NCBI GenBank assembly: GCA_034440615.1
Contig: JAOTOM010004574.1
Span: 273,501-337,500 of the forward strand
DNA length: 64,000 bases
Reading direction: 5' to 3'
Origin: Ashinkailepas kermadecensis
Taxonomy: Eukaryota; Arthropoda; Thecostraca; Neolepadidae
The position numbers and the translations under genes were made by a program. Below the pieces are notes generated by a model. That model was given only the letters and a program-made list of their open reading frames with translations, made no database searches and was not told the origin of the DNA. Positions 24,301 through 39,300 of this stretch are shown here, piece after piece (positions within the stretch are counted from its first letter, which is position 1; the number at the start of each line of letters is the position of its first letter).

Positions 24301-27300
24301 CGGCAGGCTCTTCTGCAGGGCGGAGGTAGGCAGCGTTAGACCGCCACAGGACGGCGCGTGGATGCACGCAACGGAAGCGGGTGGGGAGCCACACGGGAGC
24401 GGAAATGAGACGGCCGAGTCCCGTCCGAGCCGAGACGGATGTACGCACCAGCTGTCCAACATAGTATGTTGATACGGGCACTTGTACAGTAGTATCGGCT
24501 CGTTCGTCCAGTCGTTCCTTTTTGCACTTGCGTTTCAGATCTTCCATTTCCGGGCATCATTCGACGTGTTTTTTTTTCTGCTGTGCCATTTTAATCCCTC
24601 AAATCAAATTTTCTTTTCCCGCCCAACCACTTTAGTAGTTAGGGTTCGCGATTTTTTCTCACTTTTCACACCACCACTTTCATCGGGGGCGGTGTTCTTT
24701 CCTAAGCACTTATCTGATATATCTGTGCTGTGCTGTGCTGTGCTGCAGATATGTACCACTTTTAGTGTCCATCAGCCTCGTCATTTTGCCACAATACTCG
24801 GCTGAGCGTAGCCACTTGATCGGTGGTTTATAAGCTGGCTTATAGGTGGCAGCACCCTCCAGTAGCAGTGAACAGAGCATTCGGCAATGATCGATTGAGT
24901 TTATTGAGGCACGGTTGGTGAAATATTGCTACAGGTAGATATCTTGTGATGGAAGATGGGTTCGGTGTCAGGACAGCGCTGTCAGGAGTGATAACATGTT
25001 AGAGGCGTAAAGAAAATGCAGCAGACAGTGTATCATTATCCACGCATTTCCGGTAACTCCGGTAGCTTTCCGGTAACGGTAAATAACGTATTTCCGGTAT
25101 GTTCCGAGCGAAGCAATCTAAATTCTGGAATTTAATTGACAGCTAATTGCAATTCAACCATTAATATCTGTTATCCCCCTCTCTCTCTCTCTTGCCCACT
25201 CTCGCCTTCTCTCTCCCTCCTTCCCTTTCTCCTACCTTCCCCATCCTCCCCTCCTATCGAAGTATGGGCGCTGCAAACCTTACACACTGTCACAAGGTCG
25301 TTTATTGGGTGGTTCACGAAGCACTTTATACACAATCACGGCTAAAGGCGCCGCCCACACTGTTTCGCCGGTGGGCCGCGGGATTGGGAAATGTCCCGAG
25401 CGGTGCGGGTGTTGAGCCCGGACCTTGGCATCCAGAGCTCAACACCCTGACCACTCAGCCACCCCGCCCCTACCGTCACATGTGGAGAACACGTAGATTA
25501 CACAATCCGAAGATCGAGGATATTGCACACCACTACCACACTTTCAAGATCACGCTACACATTTTCAGCTGCACCACAATGTGCGCTTATGCCCCGCTAT
25601 CGTCGCTTGTACGGGGCTACGCTTAATCCCTGTCAGCTTGATGGTCGCGCGACTGTCTTGCCGTTGGGCGCCACAAAACTGCACCGCCGACTCCGTTGTT
25701 AGCTTCACCGTTCCCTCTCTCTCTCTCCCCCCCCTCTTTCTCTTCCCCACAATTAATCATCCCTGACAGCGAATCCACCAACCTTGCACCTCAAAATATC
25801 TACCTGTAGCAATATTTCACTACCCGTGTCTCCATAAATTCGATCGATCATTGCCGAATGTTCTGTTCACCGCGGTGCGACGGCGCTGCCCCCCATGAGC
25901 CAGCTCGTGAACTACCGATGAAGTAGCTGCATACAGCCGAGCGTTGTGGCAAAACGACGAGGGTTGATGATGAATTGGAGTTTATGGGCACGCCAACTGC
26001 CAAGGTCTTTTTACGCCCATGCGACGAGGGCGGTGGGCACGAAAAGTGGTATTTAGTTTCCACACCAATGTACCAACATATTAGATAGGTGTTTAGGAAG
26101 GAATGCCGCCACCATAAAAGCCATAGTGCGAGAAGTGAAAAACCTCGATGACGCTAAGGTGGGAAAAAAAATTTATATTTCGGACAAAAATGTTACATTC
26201 GAATCCAGCATAAACAAACAAACAAAAAAAACACCTCTAATGATGGCCAGAAATCGAAGATCTGAAACAAAATGCAACATGAGTCACCCCATTGTACAAA
26301 CGAACACAGTAAGTCAGAGGATGTGCTGAAGATTAGTCTACTTCGAAGACTGCACTGCAAATACATTCATCTGTTGCGAGGAGCATACCGCATTATATCA
26401 TTTTGTTTTAAGAAGATATTCCTTGCCCACTAATTTTCACGCAAGATATCGTATTTTTACACCTTTTCTCTATCCCCTTCCCCATCGAAATCTCATTGAT
26501 AGACATTACTTTCTCATAACATTTTGCACGCTGATACAACGGTGCAAATATGATTATCCAAAAGTGCACAGAAACACGAAGTCCTGGGTCGCTTTCAGAT
26601 CGTCCAGTGTCGAGTGTACCGACGGTAAGAAAGGCAACATTGCAATCGAACCTCAGTTAGTTATTAGGGCTTTAGGGCGCATCGACTACATCGGTCATGT
26701 AGCGCCCAGCAATCGAACCTCAAAACAACTACACAAACACAAGCGATAACATAATGATGACGAACAAATATATCAATCCGAGCCATCACGCCATCAAACA
26801 CTGCTTTGTGGCATCATTGTTACATTGACGAACGGCATCAATTATCTTGCACTTCATTTCCCATTAGCATCCACCTCCCATATTCTTATCGATCACCGTT
26901 CCCTTCAGCTGTCCCTGTCGCGGTCTAATGGCCCGGTGTCCAGTGGCTGCTGTGCTCAAGAATCCCACCTTCGCGCGTTTCACACTGTTCTGCCAGCCGC
27001 TCTACTCACACTGCTCACGAACGGTGATAGCCACCAGCCACGTGAATGCAATAGTCATCGCTCGAAGCGGCATTGCCCGCTGGCGACGGTTAAACGTCGC
27101 GCATCTGACGCAGAGGCTGATCAAGAAACACTGAGCAGCACTCACCCGTGCTAATGTATCGAGCACACTGTAGCACGGTTGACTAACAATCAACCTCCGC
27201 CTACCCACACGGCACTCTTATCACTCACCAGCACTCACCCGTTCCAATGTATCGAGCACACTAGCACGGTTGACTGACAATCAACCTCCGCCTACCCGCA

Positions 27301-30300
27301 CGGCACTCTTATCACTCACCAGCACTCACCCGTGCCACCATAATCAACCTCCGCCTACCCACACGGCACTCTTATCCAAAGAGTGCCGTGGCAGACCTAA
27401 AACATGCAGCGCGTGAATGCGTCCACGTATTCACAGCATCGGACAGAGGGGAACGGCCGCGGCGACACACGGCGTGCCTTGATAGCATAGCATAGCATAG
27501 CATAGCATAGCATAGCGAAGGGAGCGAGAGCAGAGCGAGGCGAGGCAGGCGAAGCGCAGGCGGCGAGGCAAGCGGGCGCGAGGGAGGCGAGGGAGGAGGA
27601 GCAGCGGGAGGCAGGCGGAGAGAGAGAGAGAGAGCGCAGCGCCACCTCACCTTGAGGAACGGCACCAGACACGGCTGCGGCGACGAGTTGAGCTCGTGCT
27701 GCAGCCGGGTGGTGAACGCCTCCGGCTCGATCCGAGCGTCGATCAGACTCTGGATGAGCGTGCGCACGTTCCTGGCCACCGTTTCCGGCTGGTCCTTGGC
27801 CAGTCGCAGCAGGGTGGCCAGGAAGTTCTTGCACTTGAGCTTGGCCGTGTCCGGCGCCATTGCATTCTGCGGCTGCCGACACCGAGGTTCGATTTATGCC
27901 CTGAAATCCCGGATTCGGAGAGGAATGTTGCTGTCGTCATCACATTCGGAGATAATAATTTCGTTTCTCTTTGTCACAGGAGAAACTCCTGTTGTCCCTG
28001 CCAGCCAGTTTCTGGCGTTTTTGTACAACAGCGATCAGTTCACAGCCATTTGAAACAGCACCATTCAGTCTTCGACAAGAAAAACAGAGGTGTAATTTCG
28101 TGGAAAGGATAACATTCTGCATGCCAAAAATGGACAAGGTTGCTTTTCCAATCCTAGTCGACACACAGCTGGCCCGGTATGCCGATTGGAGTTCATGGCG
28201 CATCGCGTGGGTCAAGTCAGGTCAGGTCAGGTCAGCTGACATCAGGTGGATGTCAGCTGGCGCACAGGTCCCGTGACCCACCGACTGGCTGAGCTCGCGG
28301 CAAACGTCAACGGGCTGGCTCACCCAGCACTACCGACAGAGGGATGGCCGCACCGCTGGCGGCATGAACATCAACGATCAGCACGCACACACACGCCCCA
28401 CACGCGATGGCCAACACTGCAAACACGCGAACAACTCGGGTCGAGCGCACGCCCTAACTGGCCCGGAGATGTCTCGGCTGCCGTGATGACCACCCTGCCG
28501 CCAATACAGCAGAGCCCAGTCACAGGCTTGGCGAGAGCGAGCCTACCTGCGACTGGGTTCGATTTGCAGCCCGCATAATGGCTAGATTTTTGTAATCACT
28601 TCCAGGAAGGAAGTGCACATCTGTTGCATAAATGAATGGGCAAAATCGATTGAAGACGCGCATTTCATGCCAACATTAAATCGGCATACTCAGTATGTAC
28701 ACATGGCTCATTTAGATAACATTGCTGACAAAAAATGTTTTGATTAAAAGGCCCAGGGACTGAAATAAAATCCAGAATACCTCATTCATTAACACCAGCT
28801 TGGATTTCTAGACCAAGACAGAGAGCGTACATTTTTGGAGAGGGTCCTATAATCTTATGAAAATGATTATCTCGGTTTTTTTCTTCGTTGAGTTACAGCC
28901 TTTCGTATTTTTTCTTCCTTGGTGAATCAGGCTTTATTTTCTATTTTAGGAAAGCGTAAGTGAGGCAAAGCATTCGAGAGCCATGGGTTGCAACCGCAGG
29001 TTTTCTACAGAACACCTATTACTAAAGGAAAGGTCAGAGAATGAGAGGGTGGTTTTGCGGGCTGGGCGGGCTGGGCGGGCTGGGCGGGCTGGGCGGGCTG
29101 GGCGGGCTGAGCGGGCTGAGCGGGCTGAGCGGGCTGAGCGGGCCGAGCGGGCAGGTGGGCAGTGGTCCGCGGCCGGAGTGGGCTGAGTGGGCCGAGCGGA
29201 CTGACCGGGCGCGAGCAGGCTGAGTGGGCCGAGCGGACTAGGAGGGAGCGCGCAGATGGCGGTCCCGCCGGACGCGCAGGTGGCGGTCCCGCCGGACGCG
29301 CAGGTGGCGGCCCCGCCGGACGCGCAGGTGGCGGTGCCGCCGGTCGCGTCTGTCGGCGTCTCACCTGCGGTGTCGGCTGGCCGCCGCCGGCCGGTGTGGC
29401 CGCCGCCGCCGTCACCACCACGGCCGTCGCCGTGCGCGGTGTGGTGGGCGCCGTCACAGGACTCTGCTGTCGGCCAGGCACACCGGGGCACGTCAGAGGT
29501 ACGGCGTGGCCACCTGAGAGGTGTGTCAGATGGCAGATAGAGGCACGTCGGAGGTACGGCGCGGCCACCTGAGAGGTGTGTCAGATGGCAGATAGAGGCA
29601 CGTCAGAGGTACGGCGCGGCCACCTGGCAGGTGTGTCAGATGACCCATAGAGGCACGTCAGAGGTGCAACACTGCTACATCAGATATGTGGCATGATAGA
29701 GTAATACCGGAGATAGTTATCATTATGGCAGATACACGGTGCAGGCATGCCAGGGTGAAGCTAAGATAGGTCGTAACTACGTCGGAGACACATCAGAAGT
29801 ACTTCAGTTGTGGCAGATATTTAGCAGATATTTAGTTGTGGCAGATTTGTAGCAGATAGCATCATAGCCACAACATAGGTAAGACAGAGGCACGTTAGAT
29901 ATGCGACATAGATAAGACAGAAGCACGTCAGAGCCACGCTGGAGACACAAGACAGGTGCGACAAACAAATAACAAAAGTTCGTCGGAGGTAGGTCCAGGA
30001 CAAGTTGGCCGGTAGTGCGCGAGGTGGTGAGACGCCAGAGCATCACACGTCCTGGCAATGAATGATACAGTGGACAGCAGCAACCCAGACTTAAACGTTC
30101 CAACATTTATACTTAAACTCACACATTAGGTAGACAATTAGCAACAGCTATGCCAGAAGTGGCGCGACGTGCAACCGCGTAACAGTAGTCTACCGTAAGT
30201 GGCGAGTCGTGCAACAACGTAACAGTAGTCTACCGTAAGTGGCGCGTCGTGCAACAATGTAACAGTAGTCTACCGTAAGTGGCGCCAGAAGTCGTGCAAC

Positions 30301-33300
30301 AGCGTAACAGTAGGACGTTGACGTGGCATTACATAGCCGCAATTTAAAAGGTCGCAGCATCCGGCAGCAGCAGTGGTACGTCTTCGGATAGGACATGAGG
30401 CAGTAGCAGGCATGCCAGTGGTACAACCGACAGCAGACCTGATACAGTAGTGCAGCAGAGTATGCCACTTGGTATATCACAGCATAGTACCGGACAGTGG
30501 TACACCCGGCAGCAGACGTCAGACAATAGTACAACAGAATATGTTACTTGGTATATGATATCAAAGTACTGGACAGTGATACACCCGACAGCAGACGTGA
30601 GACAATAGTACAACAGAATATATCACTTGGTATATCACAGCATAGTATCGGACAGTGGTACACCAGACAGCAGACGTCAGACAACAGTACGACAGAATAT
30701 GTTACTTGGTATATGATATCAAAGTACTGGACAGTGATACACCCGACAGCAGACGTGAGACAATAGTACAACAGAGTATATCACTTGGTATATCACAGCA
30801 TAGTATCGGACAGTGGTACACATGAGGGAAGCACGTCAACCAGCTGGATGAGCGACGGGCGGAGTACACTCGAAACATCCACACCAGCAACAGCATACCA
30901 AACCGAACCCATACCGATCGGCATACCGGTAGCAATCAAACCGACAGCACCACCTATACCTGGCGACGGGGGACCGGTGGCATTCGACCTCCCACGCGGA
31001 GCAAGGGTCTGGCTGGAGCCAGCACCGGTGGTGATGCTCCGTCGACTTCCGCATTGTCACAACAGTGCAAGGGCCGGCAACACGAGCCAACGGCAGGTCA
31101 GTAAGGGGCTGGGGAGCTAGGCCACGCTGATTACACGGGCAGCGTGTGCTCAATCGACGTCACCGGCGACACGTCATGCACCGGCCACTTGACGGGCTGC
31201 AACAACACACAATACGAACACGAAGAACGGAGCAATGCACGGCACTGGTGTGGGCCCGAGGCGGAGCGCCAGCGTCCCAGTGGCGGCCCCAGCCAGTCCC
31301 CGGGCGTGGCAGGTGGCGGTGGGTTTCGCCGAGGACGTGGCGCGCGAGCATAGCACCCCTCCCGAGCCACCAGCAGCGTGCGGACGCTGGTGGCGCGACG
31401 CAGCACCGCCCGCCACCGCTCGGCATCGCCGGACAGCTGCAGCCACGCCGGGTGGCCGGCGTCCCTGGACAGCCGTGGACAGCCGTGGACAGCCGTGGAC
31501 AGCAGGCACTACAGCCAGGTCGGTCGCACCAAAACCAGAAGCAAGCGGGGCAGAGGTGCGTTTGCACAGACCAAAATATCTTGTCGGCGCCAGAGTCTGA
31601 ACTGAATTCGGTCGAAAACAGTCTGGCGATGTGACTGTGTGATCTGTGGTGTTCGGCAATTTCGGTAAGAGTGTTTTTTTTCATTACAAGAGAAGTATTC
31701 ATATATACGTCCTCCCAGACTAGCTTAAACAACATCATAATCACTTGGGTTCTAAATGACCATATATTTTGGTCGAAGCGCCCTTCAACCCAAATAGCTA
31801 ACGAGTCATGGCAATCACTCCGCTGTGCAACAGACATAATCGGCTAAATTTAGGCTTCAGTGGCCAGAAATTCAGCTATCCGAAATTCAGCTATCCACCG
31901 AACCACTTCAGGGGTACTAAGCATTTTTGTGTTTGCCATCTGCCAAGTGTATTGCCACTGCACGGTTTTTACCGATTCGCAGCGGCTTAAACGGGCTACG
32001 TAAAGCTCGTTTAAGCCACTTAATAGCTTAAACTAGCTCAAGCTTCCGGGTATTTGGGGCTTTCCGGCTTTGTCAATTTCGTCGTGAAATAACACAGTGC
32101 GCTGCCATCTTAAATGCTTTCTTCATGTATTCTGAACATCATTTGTAACATATATTATCCTTACCTATTGATATCCCTATATACACTTGTGAAAAGATAC
32201 AATATATATTAATATAATATAATATAATATAGCATATAAATAAAATAAACAATAAAATATATAATAATAATTATATACACTTCAGCGAAAACAGGTGATT
32301 TCTGGACAATGATGAAAAATGGCAACTACTTTAGCGGCACCTTTTCCAACCAGAAAATAGACCAAATGCGAGGCCTGTTTATTTGCCGGTGAAGTCCCTC
32401 CTAGATGTATGAATGTTCCACGTTGGACGGCTTGGAAGTAATTCAATTATACATTGTGTTGCACTGATTTATTTAGTTATTCACGGATCATCAACGGAAC
32501 AATGTCCAGCCACAAGGGAAGTCGGAGGTAGAAACATTCCAATGTGTTGATTGGTGATTATATACAATCACACAGAGAAACACAATGATGAATTTGATAA
32601 AACACACACATAAGAACAGCGAAGGTGTTAGGTCGTCAGATGCATATCAGTACCATGACTTAAGAAACTGTTCAGGAAATTGCGGACTTAGCTTCAACCT
32701 TCAGCTGGCTACTCGCTTTAATGACACTGCACACAAATTCCCAAATTTGAGAACCGGGTGATTTGTCAGCATAGGTACAGTACAGTATTTGCAGATGGGG
32801 GCTGACTTTCATCTCGATAAACTGCAATACTATATAAATTTCGACAAATCAGTGCTAGGTTTGTGGTAGCCATTTGAAACACTTCAATCCAGGATTTCTT
32901 TAAAAGCACAGAAGCGCATTTTCGCTTCCTGGATTCTAAGCTGAGCCGTGGGTGACGTCACAATTGTGATGACACGTGACGCTCAGATGGCTCCGATTGT
33001 TGCAGTGCCCGCGTACATTGGCCTCCAGCAGCGCATGGACAAGCGTCGAGTCGCTACACGTGCTCGCATTTTGCCGTCTCCCCAATGTGGTGCTTAATTG
33101 GCAACTGGCCCGAAGCGGGTGAGACTGAAACGGGGCGGCCGTGTTAGTAAATGTGCAACACGCTGACTCAGCTTAAGCCCTGCCGATCCACAGATCGGGT
33201 GGCTAGGTCAGGGTCCACACAACAAGCAGTGTGAGACCCTGCTCCACAAAGCTTCCCCACCAAACATTTGGATTGTTTTTCCCCTTGATGTTCAACTGCA

Positions 33301-36300
33301 CCACGTATTGCCGAGCCATCGAAACCCCGATTTCGAACGGCAATGCGCACCTCGGCATCAACGACACATATTGTTGCATGCACTTCACGGTCACTTTCCC
33401 AGCAGCTGACAGAAGCCATGCGAAAACTACCACATGTAGGTACCCGCGATAGTCATGCAATCCGAACATGCACCAAGTGGACGCAGATTCCGAGGATTCG
33501 GAAGTGAGACTGCATGGACGGCCCGCGACCCGCGCTCTACCGCATCCTTGCTACAGATAACAGATGCTACCTGCATTGGCTAATGCTACATCACCCTGCC
33601 AGTGTCAACGGACTCCGACATCGAGCGGCAAGATCCGCCGGCAGCATGCAAACCTGGCAGCTGCGCGCCGACTGCCCGTCAACGGGTCCACCCCACCCAC
33701 CGGCCTGCCGAGCCGGCATCGGGCGGCGGCCAGCTAGTGCGGCACCACGGCCGCCGCGTCGTCCGCACCTTGTAAATGTTCGGCAGGTGGCCGTGCGGCG
33801 CGTGCGGGTGTCGCGGCGCAGGTGACGGCCGCTGCAGTGGGCTGGGCGCGCCGCCGACCGGCGCCGTCTGCAGCCGATGGTCAGAGGCGGCGGCTGTGCA
33901 TCAGCCACTGGCCGGCGCCACACGGGCAGAGGGTCGCCGCCACACGGACAGAGGGTGGCCAACACACGGACAGAGGGTGGCCAGCACACGGACAGAGGGT
34001 GGCCAGCACACGGACAGAGGGTGGCCAGCACACAGCCAGATGGTGGCCAGCACACAGCCAGATGGTGGCCACCACACGGGCAGAGGGTGGCCATCACACA
34101 GGCAGAGGGTGGCCACCACACAGCCAGGTGGTGGCCACCGGTCGGCACAGCCACTGGCCGGCCGCCACACAGACAGAGGGTGGCCACCGGCCGGCCGCCA
34201 CACAGAGGGCGGCCACCACACAGCCAGATGGTGGCCACCACACGGGCAGAGGGTGGCCATCACACGGGCAGAGGGCGGCCACCACACAGGCAGAGGGTGG
34301 CCACCACACAGCCAGGTGGTGGCCACCAGTCGGCACAGCTACCGGCACAGCCACCGCTGACCGCAGCACTCAAACAACCACGCAACATTCGCAGCACACA
34401 AGCTGACACTGAGATGCTGAGATGTGCAGCATGGAAGACATATTTAATTAGGCTGCAGGACGTCGTTTATGCCAATGGCTGAAATCAGGACTTGATGGGA
34501 GGAATCTACTTTAGGAAATGGCATTGGCGCGAGTGAGATGAACAATCACCAATGTGAAACACAAAGCAAAACAGGTAAGCAGTAAAAAATGTTTTAGAAT
34601 TAACTAAAAAGAGCTGCATAAAGCCATAGCAATGTGACAAAGTGTTAGCATGTAGCACGTATATTTATGAAGTGATGACATATAAACATTCATCAAAACA
34701 GAAACAGCAAAACCGGTCGTGCATTATCTTGCTAAACACACTGCAGGGGGTGCCATAGTATTCACGTCACACCTGAGTATTGTACGAGATAAAACAATAC
34801 AGCACATTCATTAAGCTGTCTCACACAACATACAAGATCTGCAATTTTATAGCATTCCAAATTATATCTGCTATTGTGAGACTACTAGAAATACTGTCAA
34901 TGCCGCTATTACGAGACTACTAGAAACACCAGCAATGCTGCTACCATGAGACTACTAGAAATACCGATAACACTGCTATTGAGAGACTATTAGAACTAAT
35001 GGCAATGATGCTATCATGAGGCTACTAGATACTGACAATGCTGTTATCATGAGACTACTAGAAATACTGACAATGCTGCTGTCATGGGACTACTAGAAAT
35101 GCTGGCAATGCTGCTATCATGGGACTACTAGAGATACTGACAATGCTGCTATTGTGAGAGCACTAGAAATACTGGCAATGCTGCTATTGTGAGAGTACTA
35201 GAAATACTGGCAATGCTGCTATCGTGCGGCCTCAGCTCACCAGCAATCACGTGCTCAGCTCGTCATGCATCACCTGTCTGCCATTAGGTAGGTGTTACCT
35301 TGTACATTGGTAACGCATTGGTGGATGTGCCAGCTAAGGTTACAGCAGTGGTGGTGCCAGTCTGGACTGGCAGCTGGATCAACTTCAGCTGCCCATTCTC
35401 AGTCTTAACCAGGATGTGGCCAGAACCAGAGTTTTGCAGGCTTTGCAGAGTTTGCAGAGTGATTTGCTGCTGCTGAACAAAAGGAAATTACATTAATTGC
35501 ATGTTGCAGTATGGTACCATCTTACACTAATACCTTAACTGTATCATAACATGCCTTTTCAGGGCAAAATAAAACACAGCAAAGAAGTGGTGAGCATAAA
35601 CATTATCTGGCTTCACTATATGGTCTCAGCTGTTGAGTGCATCATAAAGCCATAACCAACCAAGCAAATTGACCTCTCATCTACAAAGGTAAAGCAGTCC
35701 ATGACAGCTAACACAGGGGTGAGGCAGGTTGAGCTGGTGTGGTACTATCAGAGCAGGCTTCACACATCCTGCCATTTGACGGCTAAGGTAGGAGTGGGGT
35801 GGGTGGAACTGGTTTTGTGCTACAAGAGCAGACTTCACACCATATGACAGCCAAGATAGGAGTGGGGCAGGTGGAACTAGTTTGGTACTATTGGAGCAGG
35901 TTTCACGTACTTTTCCATATGACAGCCAAGACAGGAGTGGGGCAGGTGGAACTGGTTTTACTATCATAGCAGCTTCACACACTTTGCCATATGACAGCTA
36001 AGACAGGAGTGGGGCAGGTGGAACTGGTTTGGTACTATCATAGCAGGCTTCACACACTTTGCCATATGACAGCTAAGATAGGAGTGGGGCAGGTGGAACT
36101 GGTTTGGTACTATCATAGCAGGCTTCACACACTTTGCCATATGACAGCTAAGATAGGAGTGGGGCAGGTGGAACTGGTTTGGTACTATCATAGCAGGCTT
36201 CACACACTTTGCCATATGACAGCTAAGATAGGAGTGGGGCAGGTGGAACTGGTTTGGTACTATCATAGCAGGCTTCACACACTTTGCCATATGACAGCTA

Positions 36301-39300
36301 AGATAGGAGTGGGGCAGGTGGAACTGGTTTGGTACTATCATAGCACTTCACACACTTTCATATAAGTAAGATAGGAGGGGGGGGGGGGTTTTATGCAGGC
36401 TTCACACACTTTGCCATATGACAGCTAGATAGGAGTGGCAGGTGGAACTGGTTTGTACTATCAAGGGCTTCACACTTTATATGACAGCTAAGATAGGAGT
36501 GGGGCAGGTGGAACTGGTTTGGTACTATCATAGCAGGCTTCACACACTTTGCCATATGACAGCTAAGATAGGAGTGGGGCAGGTGGAACTGGTTTGGTAC
36601 TATCATAGCAGGCTTCACACACTTTGCCATATGACAGCTAAGATAGGAGTGGGGCAGGTGGAACTGGTTTGGTACTATCATAGCAGGCTTCACACACTTT
36701 GCCATATGACAGCTAAGATAGGAGTGGGGCAGGTGGAACTGGTTTGGTACTATCATAGCAGGCTTCACACACTTTGCCATATGACAGCTAAGATAGGAGT
36801 GGGGCAGGTGGAACTGGTTTGGTACTATCATAGCAGGCTTCACACACTTTGCCATATGACAGCTAAGATAGGAGTGGGGCAGGTGGAACTGGTTTGGTAC
36901 TATCATAGCAGGCTTCACACACTTTGCCATATGACAGCTAAGATAGGAGTGGGGCAGGTGGAACTGGTTTGGTACTATCATAGCAGGCTTCACACACTTT
37001 GCCATATGACAGCTAAGATAGGAGTGGGGCAGGTGGAACTGGTTTGGTACTATCATAGCAGGCTTCACACACTTTGCCATATGACAGCTAAGATAGGAGT
37101 GGGGCAGGTGGAACTGGTTTGGTACTATCATAGCAGGCTTCACACACTTTGCCATATGACAGCTAAGATAGGAGTGGGGCAGGTGGAACTGGTTTGGTAC
37201 TATCATAGCAGGCTTCACACACTTTGCCATATGACAGCTAAGATAGGAGTGGGGCAGGTGGAACTGGTTTGGTACTATCATAGCAGGCTTCACACACTTT
37301 GCCATATGACAGCTAAGATAGGAGTGGGGCAGGTGGAACTGGTTTGGTACTATCATAGCAGGCTTCACACATGCTAACATATGTCACACCCATAGTCTAG
37401 ATTGATGGCATCACAAGCTGAAATTGGTGATGTGCCAACGATACGAGAGCGGCGGAGGCGATCTAGGGTGGAGTGAATCTGCAGAGGTGCATCCAGGAAC
37501 TCCGTAAAATAAGGACATAGGCTGCATGGGCATACCCAGGATAGGGGGAAAGGAGTGTGCACTCAGGAGACAGGAAGGCCGCATTTGCACGCATAGGAGG
37601 AGGGCTGCAAAGGCAGGGAGGGGTGCTGCAGAAGTACATCTTCAATCTTGATAAAAGAAAGTTAACATCGGTAAACTTCGAACCATGGGGACAGAGTGCA
37701 TTCAAGAGGAAGTTGCAGAGAAAAGTTGCAGCAGTGCCCCCAGAGGAGTGGAGCTTCGGAGGCTAGTCCAGGGGTGGAATGTTCTGGAGGCGCATGCAGG
37801 CAAAGGAGAGGAGAGCTAGTGTGGGTGCACTCAACATCAGGAGCATGGTGTACCTGGGGGAGACTACGCTTGCAAAGATGCACGCAGGGTAGGAAAGCTC
37901 CAGTGGCGAGCCTGAGGGAGGGGGCTGCAGAGGTGAACCTAGGGCAGGAATGCCACTCACTATTGGAGTGGAGAATGCCATTCAATAAGGGGCACTCTGC
38001 CAATGACAGGACACCCCATGAAATGAAAGCCATTCTCATCCAGTCAGGGACACCCTGTCTGATGTGGGTGGTGGTGGTGTGTGGGACACCCTGCCAATGA
38101 AAGGACACCCAACAGCTGGAGTGGCACCTCATCTAATGAGTGTCATCTCATCTAGTGATGGGCACTTCTTCACATGAGAGGTACTCTCTTCAACGAGGAA
38201 CACCGCGTCATCGTGGGGCGAGTTCAGCATCTTAATGAATGGCACTCCATTCACTGAATTAAATATGAATATCTAATTTGCAGAAAGGCAACACCTCCAG
38301 TTAGCAACATAGTGTTCAAGATTCACTGGAATGTCCAGGCTGAGATTCTGATGTCACATGTTTGAAGAAAAAACTATCTGTATTTGATTATACAACAATT
38401 TTCGTCTCTACATCCAGGATTACAAAGCACAAATCCAACCCTGGTGAGGGATGATACTTGAATGAAGTCACTCTCCCAATAATCTGCTCAGTGATGAGTA
38501 CTCCATCCCACCAGACACCTCACAAAAGGAAAGGACGGAGGGCACCAGATTCAGAGGGTCAGAGGGCACCAGACACCAGAGGACACAACACTCAACACCA
38601 GAGGACACAACACTCAACACCAGAGGACACAACACTCAACACCGGAAGGCACAACACCCGAACACCAGAGGGCACCACATTCAATTATGACATCCCATAT
38701 AGTCGAGCAGCCTTAGTTGGAAGCATCTCCACATGCATAAAATAATGAGCATGCCACGAGATACCTGAATACAGCAACAACTTCAATCCAGCCTTGTGTG
38801 ATTATTTTCATTGTACTTTAAATGGCAAATTAGAGGTGTCCTTATACATGCATATCCAAATATCACATTGCTCTTGTCTGCTTTTTAAAGCATATTAAGC
38901 ATAAGATAACATTGGATTAAACCAGTCTTTAATAAGCCAAAGTTAAAGAAAATAAATCACAACATGGAAACAAGTAGTGCTGAACATTTCAAAATGAGCA
39001 TTTCATAAGGAAGACTAAAGTTTAATCATCACTTGTATTAGCAGAACATAAGCAATACATAAATTGCATCATAGAATGAGAAATGCATTTCACAATGTCT
39101 ATGCAAAGAATCTTTTAGGGCATGTAAAACTATCAATATAATCAGAATTGCCAATTAGCTAAGCAGCCTGTTGCATGAAAGTGGGAGAAGAGTGAGTGCA
39201 GAACAAAACATGTATGCATTGAGCTACACCTGTCAATAACATATTGGTCTGGAATTGAACTGACAGTGGTTTTACACATTACGTTTTTTTTTAGAGCAGC

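Noticed and set aside
31160..31837. 225-codon minus-strand frame
   Set aside because: Crosses a short repeat and h9; no family motif and overlapped by open frames on the other strand.
36391..37380. 329-codon minus and 311-codon plus frames with 25-residue repeats
   Set aside because: Both strands are open because the satellite unit is 75 bp; no promoter, splice or domain evidence.
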